A stretch of 64,000 nucleotides of DNA from Platerodrilus igneus (GCA_036346225.1 JARFIW010001366.1:496001-560000); one strand, 5' to 3'; numbered from the stretch's first letter, positions 11,440 through 22,688 are shown. Program-made: numbers and translations. The notes: a model not told the origin generated them from the letters alone.

Positions 11440-11950
11440 GTCCCGTCGGACGCTGTGCTTTAGGTTGTAAAAACCGGCAGACGGCGGCCAAAGTACTTTG
11501 AATTTTGCGTAATGACGAAAAACCTTTCAGTAAATTGTCAATTATGTTGAACTTGACTTCAATAGTTTGAGCAACAAACGTCAATACCCTTTGTTCGGTA
11601 GTAATCTCCGGAGTTGAAGTTGAAACAGTAATTGGAGAAAGCCAGAACTCCTGCGCAGAACGAAACCATCGTGGCCCCGCCCACCAAATGGAACATGCTA
11701 GAACTGCCCTTGGCAAGAGACCTCTAGAAGCTGTGTCTGCAGGATTGTCAGAAGATTTTATGTGAAACCATCTGCTAGGTGAGATGTTTTGCTGAATATG
11801 GCAAACACGATTAGCAACGAAGGTTTTCCATTGAAAAGGAGGTGCGCGAATCCAGCTGAGAGCCACTGTGGAATTGCTCCAAACAAATATTTCAGAAATT
11901 GTGATAAGTCCTTGATAGGCGTCTAACACTAAAACAAGTAGATCAGACAA
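11440..11950 (-). pseudogene. BEL/Pao RNase H region
   Basis: The frame 11950-11000 begins with the Pao-type RNase H. It shows VWSNSTVALSWIR, where the family normally has a WTDST-type motif, so the catalytic Asp appears replaced by Asn. FVANRV and DNPADTASRGL follow, both hallmark blocks of BEL/Pao elements, then WWAGPRWF. The same frame runs on into the zinc-binding part of the integrase. It would degrade the RNA strand during reverse transcription if intact. Confidence 0.8.
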
Positions 11951-11989
11951 CAGAGTGGCAGCTCATAATTCCAGACGTGGAATTGAGAT

Positions 11990-13120
11990 GCGTTTTATTG
12001 GTGCAACTTTAGTTTTAGCTGCAGCTAGAATGACAGTTATTTCGCCAGAAATTAGATTTACAAATCAAAGATATATTACAGCTGCATATCTAACCTCACT
12101 AGAATCGCAAAGACCATGAACTTCACAGCTATATGGATCAGTGGGAGGTAGACAGCGAGATATTTTTAGAGTAGAAATAAATGACAACTCCTCTTGATAT
12201 TGTTGTCACCGAGATAGTAAATCGACTGGGGGTTTTTCGTCCGAGTCTAATCCCAACATTTATAAATGTTGTATGAGACGTTTAGCGACAAGGGTAAGTG
12301 GAGCTAGAAAATCTAAGGGTTCATAGATTCTAGCTACTTGGGAAAGAATATTGCGATTCGTACAAGTTGGGTTACCAATTTGAACTTGAAAAAAGAAAAC
12401 ATCATCGTTAGTGGACCATTGTAACCCTATAATCTTGACCGATACATCCGAGTCAAAACTAAGTGTATTTATTTTACAATGTTCGAGAGGAATGCGCTCT
12501 AAAATCTGAGAACAATTGGAGCTTCACTTCCGAAGTTCGAAACAACCTAAATTTAAAAGCTAAATCACTTGATTTTGTGTTTCCAGGGTAAATTCTATTG
12601 AATTTGAACCGCAGACAAAATTATCCATGTACAGATTAGACCTAATGGCCTCAGCAGCCAGACGAAATCCTTCTCCCCCTTCTAGGGAGAGTTGTTGCAG
12701 CGTTTTAATAGCCAAATACGGTAAAGACTTAACACCATATGTGATGGTATTCAATTGATACATTTGTACAGGTTTATTCACCAAAAACCTCCATAAAATT
12801 AATTGATATCTTTTATGTTGGTTAGCGATTAAGATTTGCCTGTACATTTGTCGGATGTCACAAACAAACACATAGGAATGAGCCCTAAATTTTAATAATA
12901 TTGGTGATATATTACTTTGGAGACTAGGTCCCGTTACTTAAATATCATTTAAAGAAATTTCATTTTTGGCCTTTGCAGAGAGGTCAAAAACCACACGAAT
13001 CTTTGATAAACTACCTTCCGATTTGACCACGGCATGATGAGGTATAAAACAACAATCACTTCTGGCAGGTGAGAAACGAATGCGATTCATATGACCTAAA
13101 TCTAGGTACTCTTGCATAAA
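11990..13120 (-). pseudogene. BEL/Pao reverse transcriptase
   Basis: The clear part is 12871-12560: VCDIRQMYRQI (first catalytic Asp), ILWRF, LNTITYGVKS and NLYMDNFVCG. The last should be a Y-x-DD active site, and its second Asp is Asn here. Upstream at about 12920-13020 (minus strand) the motif KIRVVFDLSAKA and the SLND block are readable in another frame. Downstream of 12560 the thumb is degraded. Several stops and frameshifts plus the altered active site show a dead copy. Confidence 0.8.
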
Positions 13121-13386
13121 ATTATTATATTAAACACGTAAATCAGTGTTGGTCGATAATCTACGTTCTAACGAAAATAATCACCGTAGTGCAATATCAT
13201 AGGAATCTTCAAAAATAGGAATTATATCATTAAAGGGTAAATCCACGACAAAACGTCTGGATTCAGTAGGTGCATATGTAGTTTCAAATATTTTATTTGC
13301 TTTTTGCCCTTCCGGAGGAATATGGTGCTTGGTAGGGATTTCATCAATCTCCCAAAATCGTCTAAAAATTTGATCGATCGGATTCT

Positions 13387-13710
13387 CTAAAGCACCGAAA
13401 AACGCCTAGACAGTATCAGACCGCAGGCTTTGGATTGGACCCAGACTTGTCCAACCGAAAATGGCATTAATAGCCGCTGGTTGTAAGAATTTACCTTGAA
13501 GTATGCGTCAGCTCCTAGAAGCAGGTCAATTTGACCGGGTATATTCCATGTTGAATCGGCAAAGTGTAAACCCTTAAAATGTGTAAAATTGTTTGCAACT
13601 TCAGTGCTAGGTAAATTCCCGGAAATCGTTGATAAAATAAAGGTTGTGATTTCTAAAGATTGTTCATTGTCAAGTATGGAAAGCAGCTGCATTCGTTTGA
13701 CCAAGACCAT
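13387..13710 (-). pseudogene. BEL/Pao aspartic protease region (DUF1758-like)
   Basis: The minus-strand frame shows LHFADSTWNIPGQIDLLLGAD, cited here in two blocks: LHFADSTWN and PGQIDLLLGAD. This is the conserved end of the Pao-type retropepsin, normally followed by the ILSG motif (here LILSRR). The catalytic DSG/DTG loop should lie upstream, between 13710 and 13900, and I do not see it clearly. It lies between the zinc knuckles and RT as expected. Confidence 0.7.
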
Positions 13711-13906
13711 AAATGGGGACTTGGGAACGACGCATTGGTAACATTAATTTACTTGCACATTCGTGACGTATTTAACTAGCTTGTAAACTAGGGTCAAAAG
13801 GAACTCTGATTGCCTTAAAGCTACCAGCTCTGTCCTGAACTTCTACGAAAGCAGTAGAAAGTAACACAGTAACTCCCTCACTTAGATCTGCTGTTGAAGA
13901 TAGGGC

Positions 13907-14236
13907 CTAAGTTGGAATCGATGAAGAGTATTGCGATTTAGTACATTCAGGGGGCTGCGCTTGAACTTCAAAATGAAGTAAGCTGTGGTGAAACCTTCCA
14001 CAAGTACGACAAGTAGATTTCGATTTACATTGCTTGAACGCACGAGGACGTAAACAATTTACACAAAGTTTTAAACCTTTTATAGTATTCAGGCGGTCAG
14101 ACGGCACCTTTGCTAGAAGAGACGAACACTGATAAATAGAGTGATAACTCTTGCAGACTGGACAAGATTGCGTAACGGAATCACCTGGTTCAGAAGTGTG
14201 CGCATCGTTAGAAATATTAGATTTATCAAACGACAC
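13907..14236 (-). pseudogene. BEL/Pao Gag zinc-knuckle region
   Basis: The frame contains CPVCKSYHSIYQC, then LCVNCLRPRAFKQC and CRTCGRFHHSLLH. These are the cysteine/histidine blocks typical of BEL/Pao Gag C-termini, ending in the conserved HxLLH. The C-x2-C spacing is preserved, but the usual His in the second knuckle is replaced (RAF in place of GH). They would bind the element's RNA. Confidence 0.8.
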
Positions 14237-14621
14237 TAAATGAGAAGTAACATTTGGTTTATAGAAAACCCTCGCAGGTGTGTACTTAGCTGTAGTATTC
14301 TGTATTGTATTTGTGTATGCAGCACTGGACGCTGAGAAAACGTTCTCTAACGCAGTGCATTGTTGTAATAAAAATTTCTTTAAAATATCGAATTCTGGTG
14401 TTCTTTTAGGGTCGGATTGTAACTCGAATTTTTGCGAGTGCTAGGATCAAGCCTTTCAAGCTATAAATCGACCAGAACAAAATTCCATTCGTCAATAGGA
14501 TATCCTAAATTTTTAAGAACGGCTAGGTTTTCAGAAAAGGAATCCACAAGTGACGTAAGTAGCTTGGGATTTTCGAATTTTAAAAACGGCAAAGATTTAA
14601 TAGCTTTCCAATGAAGCGTTG

Positions 14622-15740
14622 CTAATAATCTGGGGTTGCTGTATCTATCTTTGAGGGTTTCATAAGCAATTTTATAATTTTGAGAACATAATGTATGGTT
14701 TTCAGTAATTGTAACGGCTCATTTTGAACTGAGGTTAACAAATAATTGAATCTTTCAATATCTAACAAAGAAGAATTATTATGGACCAAGCAATCAAAAA
14801 GATCTATGTAAGATTGCCCGGAACAGAAATCACCCTTGAAAGTTCCCAAACTTAAAGCTTGTAGTTTAGCATTGAGGTTAGGGTTAGCAACAATATCCGT
14901 TTTTTGTTCTTCAAGTACCGGTGGTTGTAACGTGTCTAATATAAATAAGCAATTAAAGTAAGATGTATCTACCTCTTTCCTAATATTTTGATATAACTGT
15001 TCTTCCACTTCAGAAGAATTTGAAAGAACTGGGATCAATACCGCATTAAAATTTTCATATGCTTGTGGCAACGTTTTACATTGAATTTTAAACAAGTTTA
15101 TAGATTCTGGATGAGCGTTTAATGCAGTACCCAAAACAGAAATTTTGTTGATACTGTTGCGAGCTACTACTAGACAACCCATCAAACACACACAAAACGC
15201 CGCAAGCACTGTTTATTCTCTATGGTTCCAGAATTCTTCTAGAAAATACTAGATAATGAGTCATATCTTTAATTCGGGTATATATAAGGCCGCTTATGAA
15301 TGTAAGAGTTAGTCTATACTTGAATGTCTAATATAAATTATATCGTGTACAGTAAACGTAGTTGAGCTTTTAGAAGTTCAAGAATATACATAAATGTTAT
15401 ATGATGTGTCTAATGTACATGCAGCTTGTAGTATACATAAATAAATGGAAGTGTATAAATAAATAGTTGTGTTAGGGTTGTTAATTGACCTATGGTAAAG
15501 AAGTTAGTTTAAGAAGATATTAGTGCTTGTAAATTCGTTAGTGTAATAGTGCTTCATTGTTAAGTGGACTGAAAACATCTATAAATAAGGCATATACAGT
15601 TAATTAGACTTGTGAACAGTGAGTAATAAAGACCTTCATTATTACTTGTTTTAAATTAAAGAAACGCGGTAGCAGTAGCCCGCTTCAATACGATCATTAT
15701 AAAGATTTAATTCGGTAACGTCGAACTTTTTAGGAGGCAT
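14622..15740 (-). pseudogene. BEL/Pao gag (DUF1759-type), split by solo LTR
   Basis: The gag start is ATG 15740 (MPPKKFDVTEL), about 50 bp before an inserted solo LTR (15155-15687). The rest resumes at 15154 and runs to about 14622 with DUF1759-like capsid sequence (KLQALSLGTFKGD, then a FDCLVH block). The reading frame is continuous if one 4-bp ATAC copy and the LTR are removed. An apparent start at 15209 lies inside the inserted LTR and is not the gene's own. The link between 14622 and the zinc knuckles is degraded. Confidence 0.8.
15155..15687 (+). repeat. Solo LTR of family D inside BEL gag
   Basis: Starts TGTTGCGAGCTA and ends CAGTAGCCCGCTTCA. It is homologous along its length to the LTR at 25706-26240 (533 versus 535 bp), including TATATAAG near the start, ACATCTATAAATAAGGCATA and the AATAAAGAC polyadenylation region. 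It is flanked by ATAC on both sides (15151-15154 and 15688-15691), a 4-bp target duplication. Recombination between two LTRs probably removed the rest of the element. Confidence 0.9.
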
Positions 15741-15786
15741 TATAACGTATTGTATAGAAAACTATAAAACGTCAAATGTTCATTAA

Positions 15787-15803
15787 CAGAAGTTTAGGCA
15801 CCA
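15787..15803 (-). other. Candidate primer-binding site of element C
   Basis: On the minus strand TGGTGCCTAAACTTCTG lies about 50 bp upstream of the gag ATG. A TGG-initial tRNA-like sequence here is where the primer-binding site should be, directly after the 5' LTR. The matching tRNA was not identified. Confidence 0.35.
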
Positions 15804-17464
15804 TAAACACTCGCAATAATAACTGCGCGTGGAAAAGGGACAGACAAATAATCGATAAATGCTGGAAATTACTGGTCAAGCTCAAGGATAACTTGAGGTC
15901 TTAACGTGTGTGTTCAACAACGATAAAATTGTTATCTTTATCTATGGTTTAATATGTTGCTATGGTAGCGAAGCAAACAGCGTTAGGGTAGCAGAAAGTT
16001 TTTGGCTTCGATATGTATTTGTATCCTATAGAAACTCAAATATTTGATAAATATTTAATTACAATGTAAGTTCGTCGTTTGAAATTGTTAAAATAGATAT
16101 ACTTTTAATTTTATTAACATCTACAAAACACATTGAAATTTATGCTTGATGTGATATTAGTAAGATAATTCCGGCACAAAACTTGACCCATAAGCAATAC
16201 ACGTTTGTTGATACGGGAAATTTTTGGGAATTTTTTAAAATAAAAGAAGGATGTATTTGTAAATGGTTAGACTTAGGATAGAAATGACAGCTAGTGGTGT
16301 TTTTATATAAAGTAATCTGTATTAGCTAAATAAGTTAATTACTTGAAGACCACCTCGATATTTATGGTTTCGAGGAATACCTTGTTATACATGAATACGA
16401 GCTTGATTAATCACAATTGTAATAATATAAATGCAAGACATAATAAAGGATAAATACCTTGTTTTAACGTGATGTGAAGGCACTTGCCATTGTTGATTGG
16501 AAAACACGTTTGTTCGCGTGCACGTCTACAGTTCACAACGTTCCGAGAGTGAATGTCAATGTTAATAGATAGCGTCGACTTTAGATTCGCACTGCATTGT
16601 TGTCACATCGCGCACAATATACTTAAAGTTACGAATAAAGTCTTTGCACAATTTATTTGTAGGAAAATATAATTTATAGTCTTGCATGACGGAACATTAT
16701 TTATTACGCTTTTGTTTATTTATGTACAAGCTGGCGGCACAATATACACGTTCACATAACACAAATTTATATTTAATTGGACATCAAAAACGTACTGACC
16801 AACTAAGTATACACGAGATGATTTATATACGACATTTTGATTTAGATTAACTCTGTACTTCATCAGTGGTCTTATATATACCCTGAATTAAATAGATGAT
16901 TCATACTCCGGTATATACTAAAAAATTTGAGGCTTCTGTAGAAAATACATTGCGTACGGCGCTTGTGTGTTTGAAGCGTTGCCTAATAGTAGCTCGTAAC
17001 AGTACTTAACTTCTCGCTCTCGCCTCGATTTTCGAGAAGAGAATTTAGTCGAATTTTCGTTATTGAAAGATTTATCTCCTTTCTTTTACGATCCTAAATC
17101 GGGTTTTCTGAAGTATTCGACTTTTAAGATGCTCTACAAGTTGCAACAACGTTTCTGAAACCACAAATGTTTTGAGCATTCAGATAATACCTATATGGTT
17201 TTATATATTGAAATCGAAATAAATTAGTCTGCTTTTGTAAATATAAATTATGCCGTTATTTTATTATTTATAAGTAATTTAAAAGCGATGTAATTAATCG
17301 ACTGATAATTTAAATTTAATTTAATATGCATTTTTACTTGGTCACAATATCAGATACTTTCCTTAAATTATTCTTATTAGCTACGTATTGAACAATCTTT
17401 CATCTAAAAGTAATAAATTAATAGGGATACCGTAACTCTTTCTTAGTATTGCTTCCGTTTCAAT
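15804..17464. other. No gene; probably 5' LTR of element C plus unknown DNA
   Basis: No frame here resembles a known protein. The part next to 15804 should be the BEL/Pao 5' LTR, but with no second LTR its far end cannot be set. The rest is AT-rich with no repeat, hairpin or RNA gene I could support. Confidence 0.4.
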
Positions 17465-18070
17465 AAAAGTTGCTTCTTTCTAACTCTTTCTTGCTAGATG
17501 TTACTACCACTGTATCGTCCGCGAATCCGAGCATATGCATCGTTTGTCTCTGCATAATAATTCCAAATGTCTTTCTGCCTTTCATAGTATTCGTTGCTTC
17601 TTCGATATACAAGTTAAAAATTATTGGGGATAACGCACATCCCTATCTCACCCCTTTCCTAACGTTTACTACTACGTTCCTGCTCTAATTCTTTTACCGC
17701 TGTTTGCTCTTTGTATAACCTATTTACTGTAGGTCTATCCCTATATCGCTTTCCCAACTTCTTCAGTATTTCGAACATTTTTTCCCATATATTGTTCAAT
17801 GCTATTTTTAGGTCTACAAACCCTATATATACGTTTTCTCCTTTTCTTTTATTGTTTTTTCCATTTATACCCTTAAAGCTAAAATTGCCTCCCGTGTTCC
17901 CCTATATCTCCTAAGCCCAAATTGATCTTCTCCTAGTATTTCTTTGGCACATTTTTCAATTGGTTTTTGTACAATTCTATTTAATATTTGTAATACGTGT
18001 GCTGGTAAACTTATTTTTTGAAAATTTTCACATATCATTAGTGATGAAGGAATTACTCCATATAGTTCAA
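17465..18070 (-). pseudogene. LINE reverse transcriptase fragment
   Basis: On the minus strand the RT blocks run in order: a CENFQKISLPAHV block, EDQFGLRRYRGTREAIL, VYIGFVDLK, KMFEILKK and LGFADDTVV, the last holding the catalytic Asp pair. The sequence is clearly related to the LINE at 34239-35335 but keeps the FADD motif that those copies have lost. Several frame changes break it. No poly-A tail or target duplication is visible, and the clade is uncertain. Confidence 0.75.
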
Positions 18071-18149
18071 AAACGTGTGCGAATCGGGACATGCCGTCGA
18101 CCACCAAAAAAAATTTGGGTATGATTGTGTACCTTTCAATATTTATATC

Positions 18150-18440
18150 TGGTTTGTCAAGTTTAACAGTTTCACTAAGGAAGCTGCTTAGTGACAAAGT
18201 TGAATGGCAGTGGTCGACAAACGAACAAATTCGTTTAACTGTCTAAAAATTTAGTGTTGTCGGCCACTGCCTTACATATTTTGATTCAAATAAAAATTCT
18301 ATTGTATCTGTAGACGCGAGTCCGTTTGGATTAGTTACTGTTTTAGGACAGAACAATACCGATTAAATTTGCGAGTGTTTCTTTAACTCCGACTCTGCAA
18401 TGTTAGAGTCAAATGGAAGAGTATAACGCACGCATTCTTT
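18150..18440 (+). pseudogene. Gypsy RT thumb / RNase H fragment
   Basis: The plus-strand frame gives a LLSDKVEWQWST block (the end of RT before RNase H) and, after a stop, IVSVDASPFGLVTVLGQ, the start of Gypsy RNase H with its first catalytic Asp. The fragment ends in degraded sequence near 18440. It does not join in frame to the Gypsy element that starts at 18686 and is probably a separate, older copy. Confidence 0.65.
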
Positions 18441-18685
18441 GGGTTGCCAAGCAGCCCCCTCCTACTGTATTAGGTTCGGGATCCAACACGCTCCGAGTTA
18501 CTTCCCAAAAGGATGGTTAGTACGCCCCCGCCAGTTAAGAAGTTTACACGAAGAAACACACGCTACAATAGTTAGCTTTTACCCACGCTTGATAATTGTT
18601 TAATCTACTCATATATAAAATAGCCAATGGATAGTTTGGACGCCGAAAGTGCAACGCGCAGTGTAGTGAAAATAAAACTGTTCAA

Positions 18686-19700
18686 ATGCCGAAACAAAAG
18701 AAAATTGATAGTGCAGATGAAGTAAATTCATCACCGAGTAATTTGGCGTGAAATGTGCCACCGACGCCATTAAGCCAAGCTAGTGCGCCAACGCCCATAG
18801 TCATGACACAAGAACAGTTACAAGCAATGCTAAGCGAGGTGACGCAAGCTTTTACGTAGAAATTACAAAACCAATCAGCAAACGGCTACATCAGCTCAAG
18901 CTCAACCGGTAATTGTAAATTCAAACATGGCGAATGGCAGTTACGCCAAATGTTCAACGCGATTTCCCGGAGCAGTAGGTGATTCCGTCGACGCATTTAT
19001 TGATGCAATTTCCGTTTATAAAGACTGTATAAACATAAGCGATGAAAACGCAATAAAGGGACTTTCTGTGTTACTAAACGGCGAAGCTGCTATATGGTGG
19101 CAAGGTGTGAAACCAACAATCCTAGAATGGAACGATGCAATACCAGCGTTACGTCATTCTTTTGGTAGAGATTTACCACCTGACAAGATCTATAGAAAAT
19201 TATTCGTGAAAGAACAAGAACACCTACGGACATCTTTATTTCTAAAGCGCGGCCTTTACTCACAAAGATCAACGACCCGCCTTTACCGGAAAAAGTACAG
19301 ATAGATATGGTGTATGGATTACTACACGTCCACATTCGTGAACGAGTTACACATGACAATTGTGTTACATTTGATAAGTTGCTAGAAAAAGCAAGGTCAG
19401 TGGAAATAACGTTTAGTGAAACAAACAAAGCGATTGTTAAACAATTATTAACCGAAAATAAAATGCGTCCGACAACGTAGGTGCAAACTGCAGGTGATAA
19501 GAAATCAAAACGATGCGCATTCTGCAAGAACTATGGCCATACAAAGGATACTTGCCGGAAATTGGAAACGCGCAAGTCACAAACAAACAACGCAATCCCT
19601 TCAACTTCAAGTACGAATATAACTTTACGTTGTTATGGATGCGGTGCTCCAGGTGTTATTCGCAGTAACTGTACTGTGTGCAACTCAGAAAGTTCAGACA
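18686..19700 (+). pseudogene. Arc-like gag with zinc knuckles (element E)
   Basis: The likely start is ATG 18686 (MPKQKKIDSADEV), followed by two stops before 18927. The capsid part carries FPGAVGDSVDAFIDAI, AIWWQGVK, WNDAIPALRHSFGRDLPP and KLFVKEQ. This pattern is shared by the capsid domain of insect Arc-type Gag proteins and the Gypsy lineage that gave rise to them. After a frame change near 19250 there is a zinc knuckle CAFCKNYGHTKDTC (C-x2-C-x4-H-x4-C) at about 19515, then an imperfect second one, CYGCGAPGVIRSNC. Arc proteins lack a following pol, whereas here protease and RT follow. It is therefore a retrotransposon gag, not a domesticated gene. Confidence 0.75.
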
Positions 19701-19779
19701 TGGAAATTACCGCCGCAAGCAAGGAATTCTGCTCTGTGTATGCCACGAATAAGAACTTAACGGTTCAAAACAGGCGCAG

Positions 19780-20100
19780 GCCAGCTTTATCTATACAAGT
19801 TTTAGGTACCTCAGGCCTGGGATTGGTCGACACAGTTGCAAAACAAATTGTAGCAGGTCAACGCCTCTTCGAGATAATGCAACAAAGAGGTCAACCCTTT
19901 TATAGTCGTGAACTTGTTCTTACATTTGCGGACGGACAAGCAAAAAATACAAATGTGTTGCTTACTAACGTAAATATTCGATTAAATAATCGTAACATTC
20001 CGACAACGTTTACTGTGCTACCTCATGCTGTGAACAACTCAACACTTTTAGGAATAGATTTCATACGTGCTGCCAATCTTATTTTCGATTTTTCTCAGTG
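19780..20100 (+). pseudogene. Retropepsin-type protease (element E)
   Basis: The frame shows LGLVDTVAKQIVAG, where an active retropepsin would have D-T/S-G-A, so the catalytic loop Gly is Val here. NIPTTFTVLP and LLGIDFIRAANLIFDF close the domain with the family's typical ILG-D-F-like ending. It follows the zinc knuckles in the same frame and ends at a stop at 20101. If active it would cut Gag-Pol. Confidence 0.7.
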
Positions 20101-20140
20101 AAAATACTTATTTGCAGACGCGGTAAATACGCGCTATCCA

Positions 20141-21050
20141 TTGTCTTACGAGGTTAATTTGCCAGTGGTTAGTTTAAGTTCATTAGACTTAAAATTACGC
20201 GAGGACGAAAGGTCTTATCTGTCTAAGCCAGAACGAGATCAGTTCAATGCCCTACTGCTGCAGCATTCCGAAGTATGTGCAGTTCGAGGTGAACCAACGG
20301 ACTATGCAGAACATTTAATCAATACGGGAGACCACCAACCTATTTTTGTACCGCCGTATGAATTACCGCCAGCGAAACGACTTTTGTTACGTGAAGAAAT
20401 CACCAAGTGGCTTGACGAAGGCATCATCGAACCCCATGGTCCGCTCCAGCTGCGCTAGTGCCGAAGAAGGATTCCAGTGTTAGGCTGTGCGTAGATTATC
20501 GTCGTTTAAACTCGGTTACTGTATCAAACAAGTACCCGCTTCCACGAATAGATGATATACTACATGACGCGAAACAGGCTTCGTGCATGTCAACCATCGA
20601 CCTACGTGCAGGGTACCACCAAGTGCAAATCCGTGAGTGCGTTCGCGATAAAAGCGCTTTTGTTTCTCCTTTTGGTATATTTCGATTTACCCGCTTAAGT
20701 TTTGGACTTAAAAACGGACCAAGTACGTTTCAACGCCTAATCGACCGTTTTCGCGCCGATTGGGACCACATAAAAATATTCGTATATATAGATATTTAAA
20801 CGTGGTGTTTACACGATTAAAACAGTTCAAACTGCGTGCCAAGAGCGAAAAGTTTGTATTCCCGCGCGACAGCATCAGGTTCCTAGGACATATAATAACC
20901 CCGCAAGGAATTTCTGTAAATCCCGATAAAGTTTCATGCATTATGAATATTCCATCACCGAAAACAGTAAAACATGTAAAATCCTTTATACAAATGTGCT
21001 CGTGGTATCGCGGTACGTGCCGAAGTTCGCTGAAGTTGCCAAGCCGCTGA
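20141..21050 (+). pseudogene. Gypsy reverse transcriptase (element E)
   Basis: Three successive frames cover RT. Readable motifs are HLINTGDHQPI, EEITKWLDEGIIEP, RLCVDYRRLNSVTV, MSTIDLRAGYHQV (first catalytic Asp), AFVSPFGIFRF and LKNGPSTFQRL. They end at IFVYIDI, where the catalytic YxDD should be; only one Asp remains before a frame break. The thumb continues in another frame with FLGHIITPQGI. A stop at 20458 splits the first two frames. Similarity to Gypsy RT is unambiguous. Confidence 0.85.
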
Positions 21051-21430
21051 CCGATCTAACTAAACAATCCGTTCCATGGAATTGGGGCGAAACGCAAGAA
21101 AAATCTTTCCAGCTGCTTAAGATATTTTTAACAACCGCGCCTATATTACGACAAGCTGATGAAAAACTTCCATACACTCTTAGGACTGACTACAGCAGTT
21201 ACGCACTCGGAGCAGTTTTACTCCAGGGGGAGGGACACGACGAAAAGGAGCGCGAATAAAAGTAGCTTCCGACCATCAGCCCCTACGCTGGAGGATGTCA
21301 CTAAAGTCACCGACGGGAAGGCTATCCTGGTGGGCACTAATTCTTCAAGCTTATGACCTAGAAATAGTGTACACACCAGGAAAGACAAACCTCGTTGCAG
21401 ACGCACCGTCGCGACAGCCGTGCACCGATG
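21051..21430 (+). pseudogene. Gypsy RNase H (element E), internally deleted
   Basis: The first half is readable as APILRQADEKLPYTLRTDYSSYALGAVL, cited as LRTDYSSYALGAVL. After 21260 the frame changes and the end of the domain appears as WWALILQAYDLEIVYTPG and LVADAPSRQP. The central part with the second and third catalytic residues is missing. Integrase follows directly. Confidence 0.75.
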
Positions 21431-22342
21431 AAACCGTAACCGTATGCGGCCTATGTGCTGCTGATATACGTAGTGTACAACTGAATGACCCAGATGTACT
21501 GAAAATTATAAATTCGTTCGAAGATACCGATGAAGCAGACGATTTAATTAAATATTCAGATCGCGGATATCTTATGAATGGTGGTGTTCTATACCGATAT
21601 GTCCTAGAGGAAGATTCTGAAGAAACTCAGATGGTGGTACCAGAATCGGGACGGAAGCGCGTGTTGGAAGAATATCACGACGCGCCTACCACCGGGCTCT
21701 ACGGAGTAGAGCCCACCGTCGATCGAATATCTTCTCATTGCTATTGGCGCGGAATGCGTCGCTATGTAACTGAATATATAAAAGGATGTCGAATGCCAAC
21801 GTTATAAATTATTGAATTTGAAACCCGCAGGACTTCTGCAAACACCGGCACCAAATCAACGCTTCGAGGTTGTTTCGTCGATTTGTTCTGCCCACTTCCA
21901 GAAGCCACAACCGGCGACCGTTGGATATTGACGGTAGTCGACACCTGCACGAAGTGGATTGAGTTAATTGCTCTGAAATCTGTGCGCGAATGCTTATAAG
22001 TGAAGTGTTTTTACGTTACGAAATGCCACGCAAAGTTATTTCGGATCACGGAAGTCAGTTTATTGCAGCTGCTCTGCAAAAAACTATGTTTTGTTTGGGC
22101 ATCAAGCAACAATTAATTCCGCTATACCACCACAAAGTAACCCGGTTGAGCGTTAGAACCGCAATTTAAAAACAATATTATCGATTTGTGTTGAACACTC
22201 TTATCGTAAGTGGTCTGAAAAACTAGCTGCAACTCGATTTGCCATGAATACGGTGACCTGTTCCACGACAGGATATACACCTGCATTTTTAAGGTTCGCT
22301 AGGAAACTTCGTACGCCCGACGATGTTCACCACGTGCTATAG
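21431..22342 (+). pseudogene. Gypsy integrase (element E)
   Basis: The N-terminal region is readable around 21680-21800: EEYHDAPTTGLYG, with CYWRGM and KGCRMPTL where the second zinc Cys pair is damaged. The catalytic core is degraded, but the second-Asp block is clear near 22040 as KVISDHGSQF, with His in place of the usual Asn. A WSEKLAATRFAMNT block and GYTPAFLRF close the core near 22300. At least four frame changes occur. The gene ends at the junction with remnant F. Confidence 0.75.
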
Positions 22343-22545
22343 TGCAATAAAAAAATTCTGCAAGACGAAAAAGAGGACTAATTAACAAACTATGTAACAT
22401 AATAAAAGCCATCACAAGCAATTTAGATAACCAAAACGCAGTACGTTATGACAACACAATACAACAACTAATTGAAAATCAAAACGATATAAAAACTATA
22501 ATTAGCAACCAAATATCACTAAAATTCAACGAAACATCAGAATAT
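22343..22545 (+). pseudogene. Displaced env fragment of remnant F
   Basis: Carries the same furin-like site and fusion-peptide region (RRKRGLINK) and the following QNDIKTIISNQIS block that occur in proper order at about 22974-23140. It lies upstream of the integrase C-terminus, which is the wrong order for an errantivirus. It marks a local rearrangement or a second truncated copy. Confidence 0.65.
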
Positions 22546-22688
22546 CGGACAAAAATATAGCAGTAGTAGACAACGGCAAAATAACAAAGTACATTTACTT
22601 GAAAAACCTAAGACACCCTGTAATTTCAGATGGACAATCATCACCCTTACCGTCGACCTCCGCCCAGGTAGAACGGACAACCAAATAA
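22546..22688 (+). pseudogene. Integrase C-terminus of remnant F
   Basis: The frame reads ISDKNIAVVDNGKI and LKNLRHPVISDG and ends at 22688, matching the integrase end of element B at about 7745-7891. The rest of the integrase is missing. Confidence 0.75.

Larger units (their letters stand above)
10165..15804 (-). mobile_element. BEL/Pao retrotransposon C
   Basis: On the minus strand the order is gag (from ATG 15740), zinc knuckles, DUF1758-type protease, Pao-type RT, RNase H, integrase and the DUF5641 C-terminal domain, which is the BEL/Pao layout. The 3' end is lost where the LTR of element B begins. The 5' LTR should start near 15804, next to a candidate primer-binding site, but its far end cannot be fixed because no second LTR is in the window. 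All genes are broken. Confidence 0.85.
18686..22342 (+). mobile_element. Ty3/Gypsy element E with Arc-like gag
   Basis: Plus-strand gag, zinc knuckles, protease, RT, RNase H and integrase follow one another in Gypsy order over 3.7 kb, each broken. No LTR pair is found. The 5' leader (18441-18685) has no clear LTR, and the 3' end is cut at about 22342, where errantivirus env sequence begins. Confidence 0.8.

Noticed and set aside
17470..17914. Two plus-strand frames rich in hydrophobic residues
   Set aside because: They are the antisense of the LINE reverse transcriptase on the minus strand.
18686..19700. Domesticated Arc gene
   Set aside because: It contains stops and frameshifts and is followed by protease, RT and integrase of a Gypsy element, so it is a dead retrotransposon gag.
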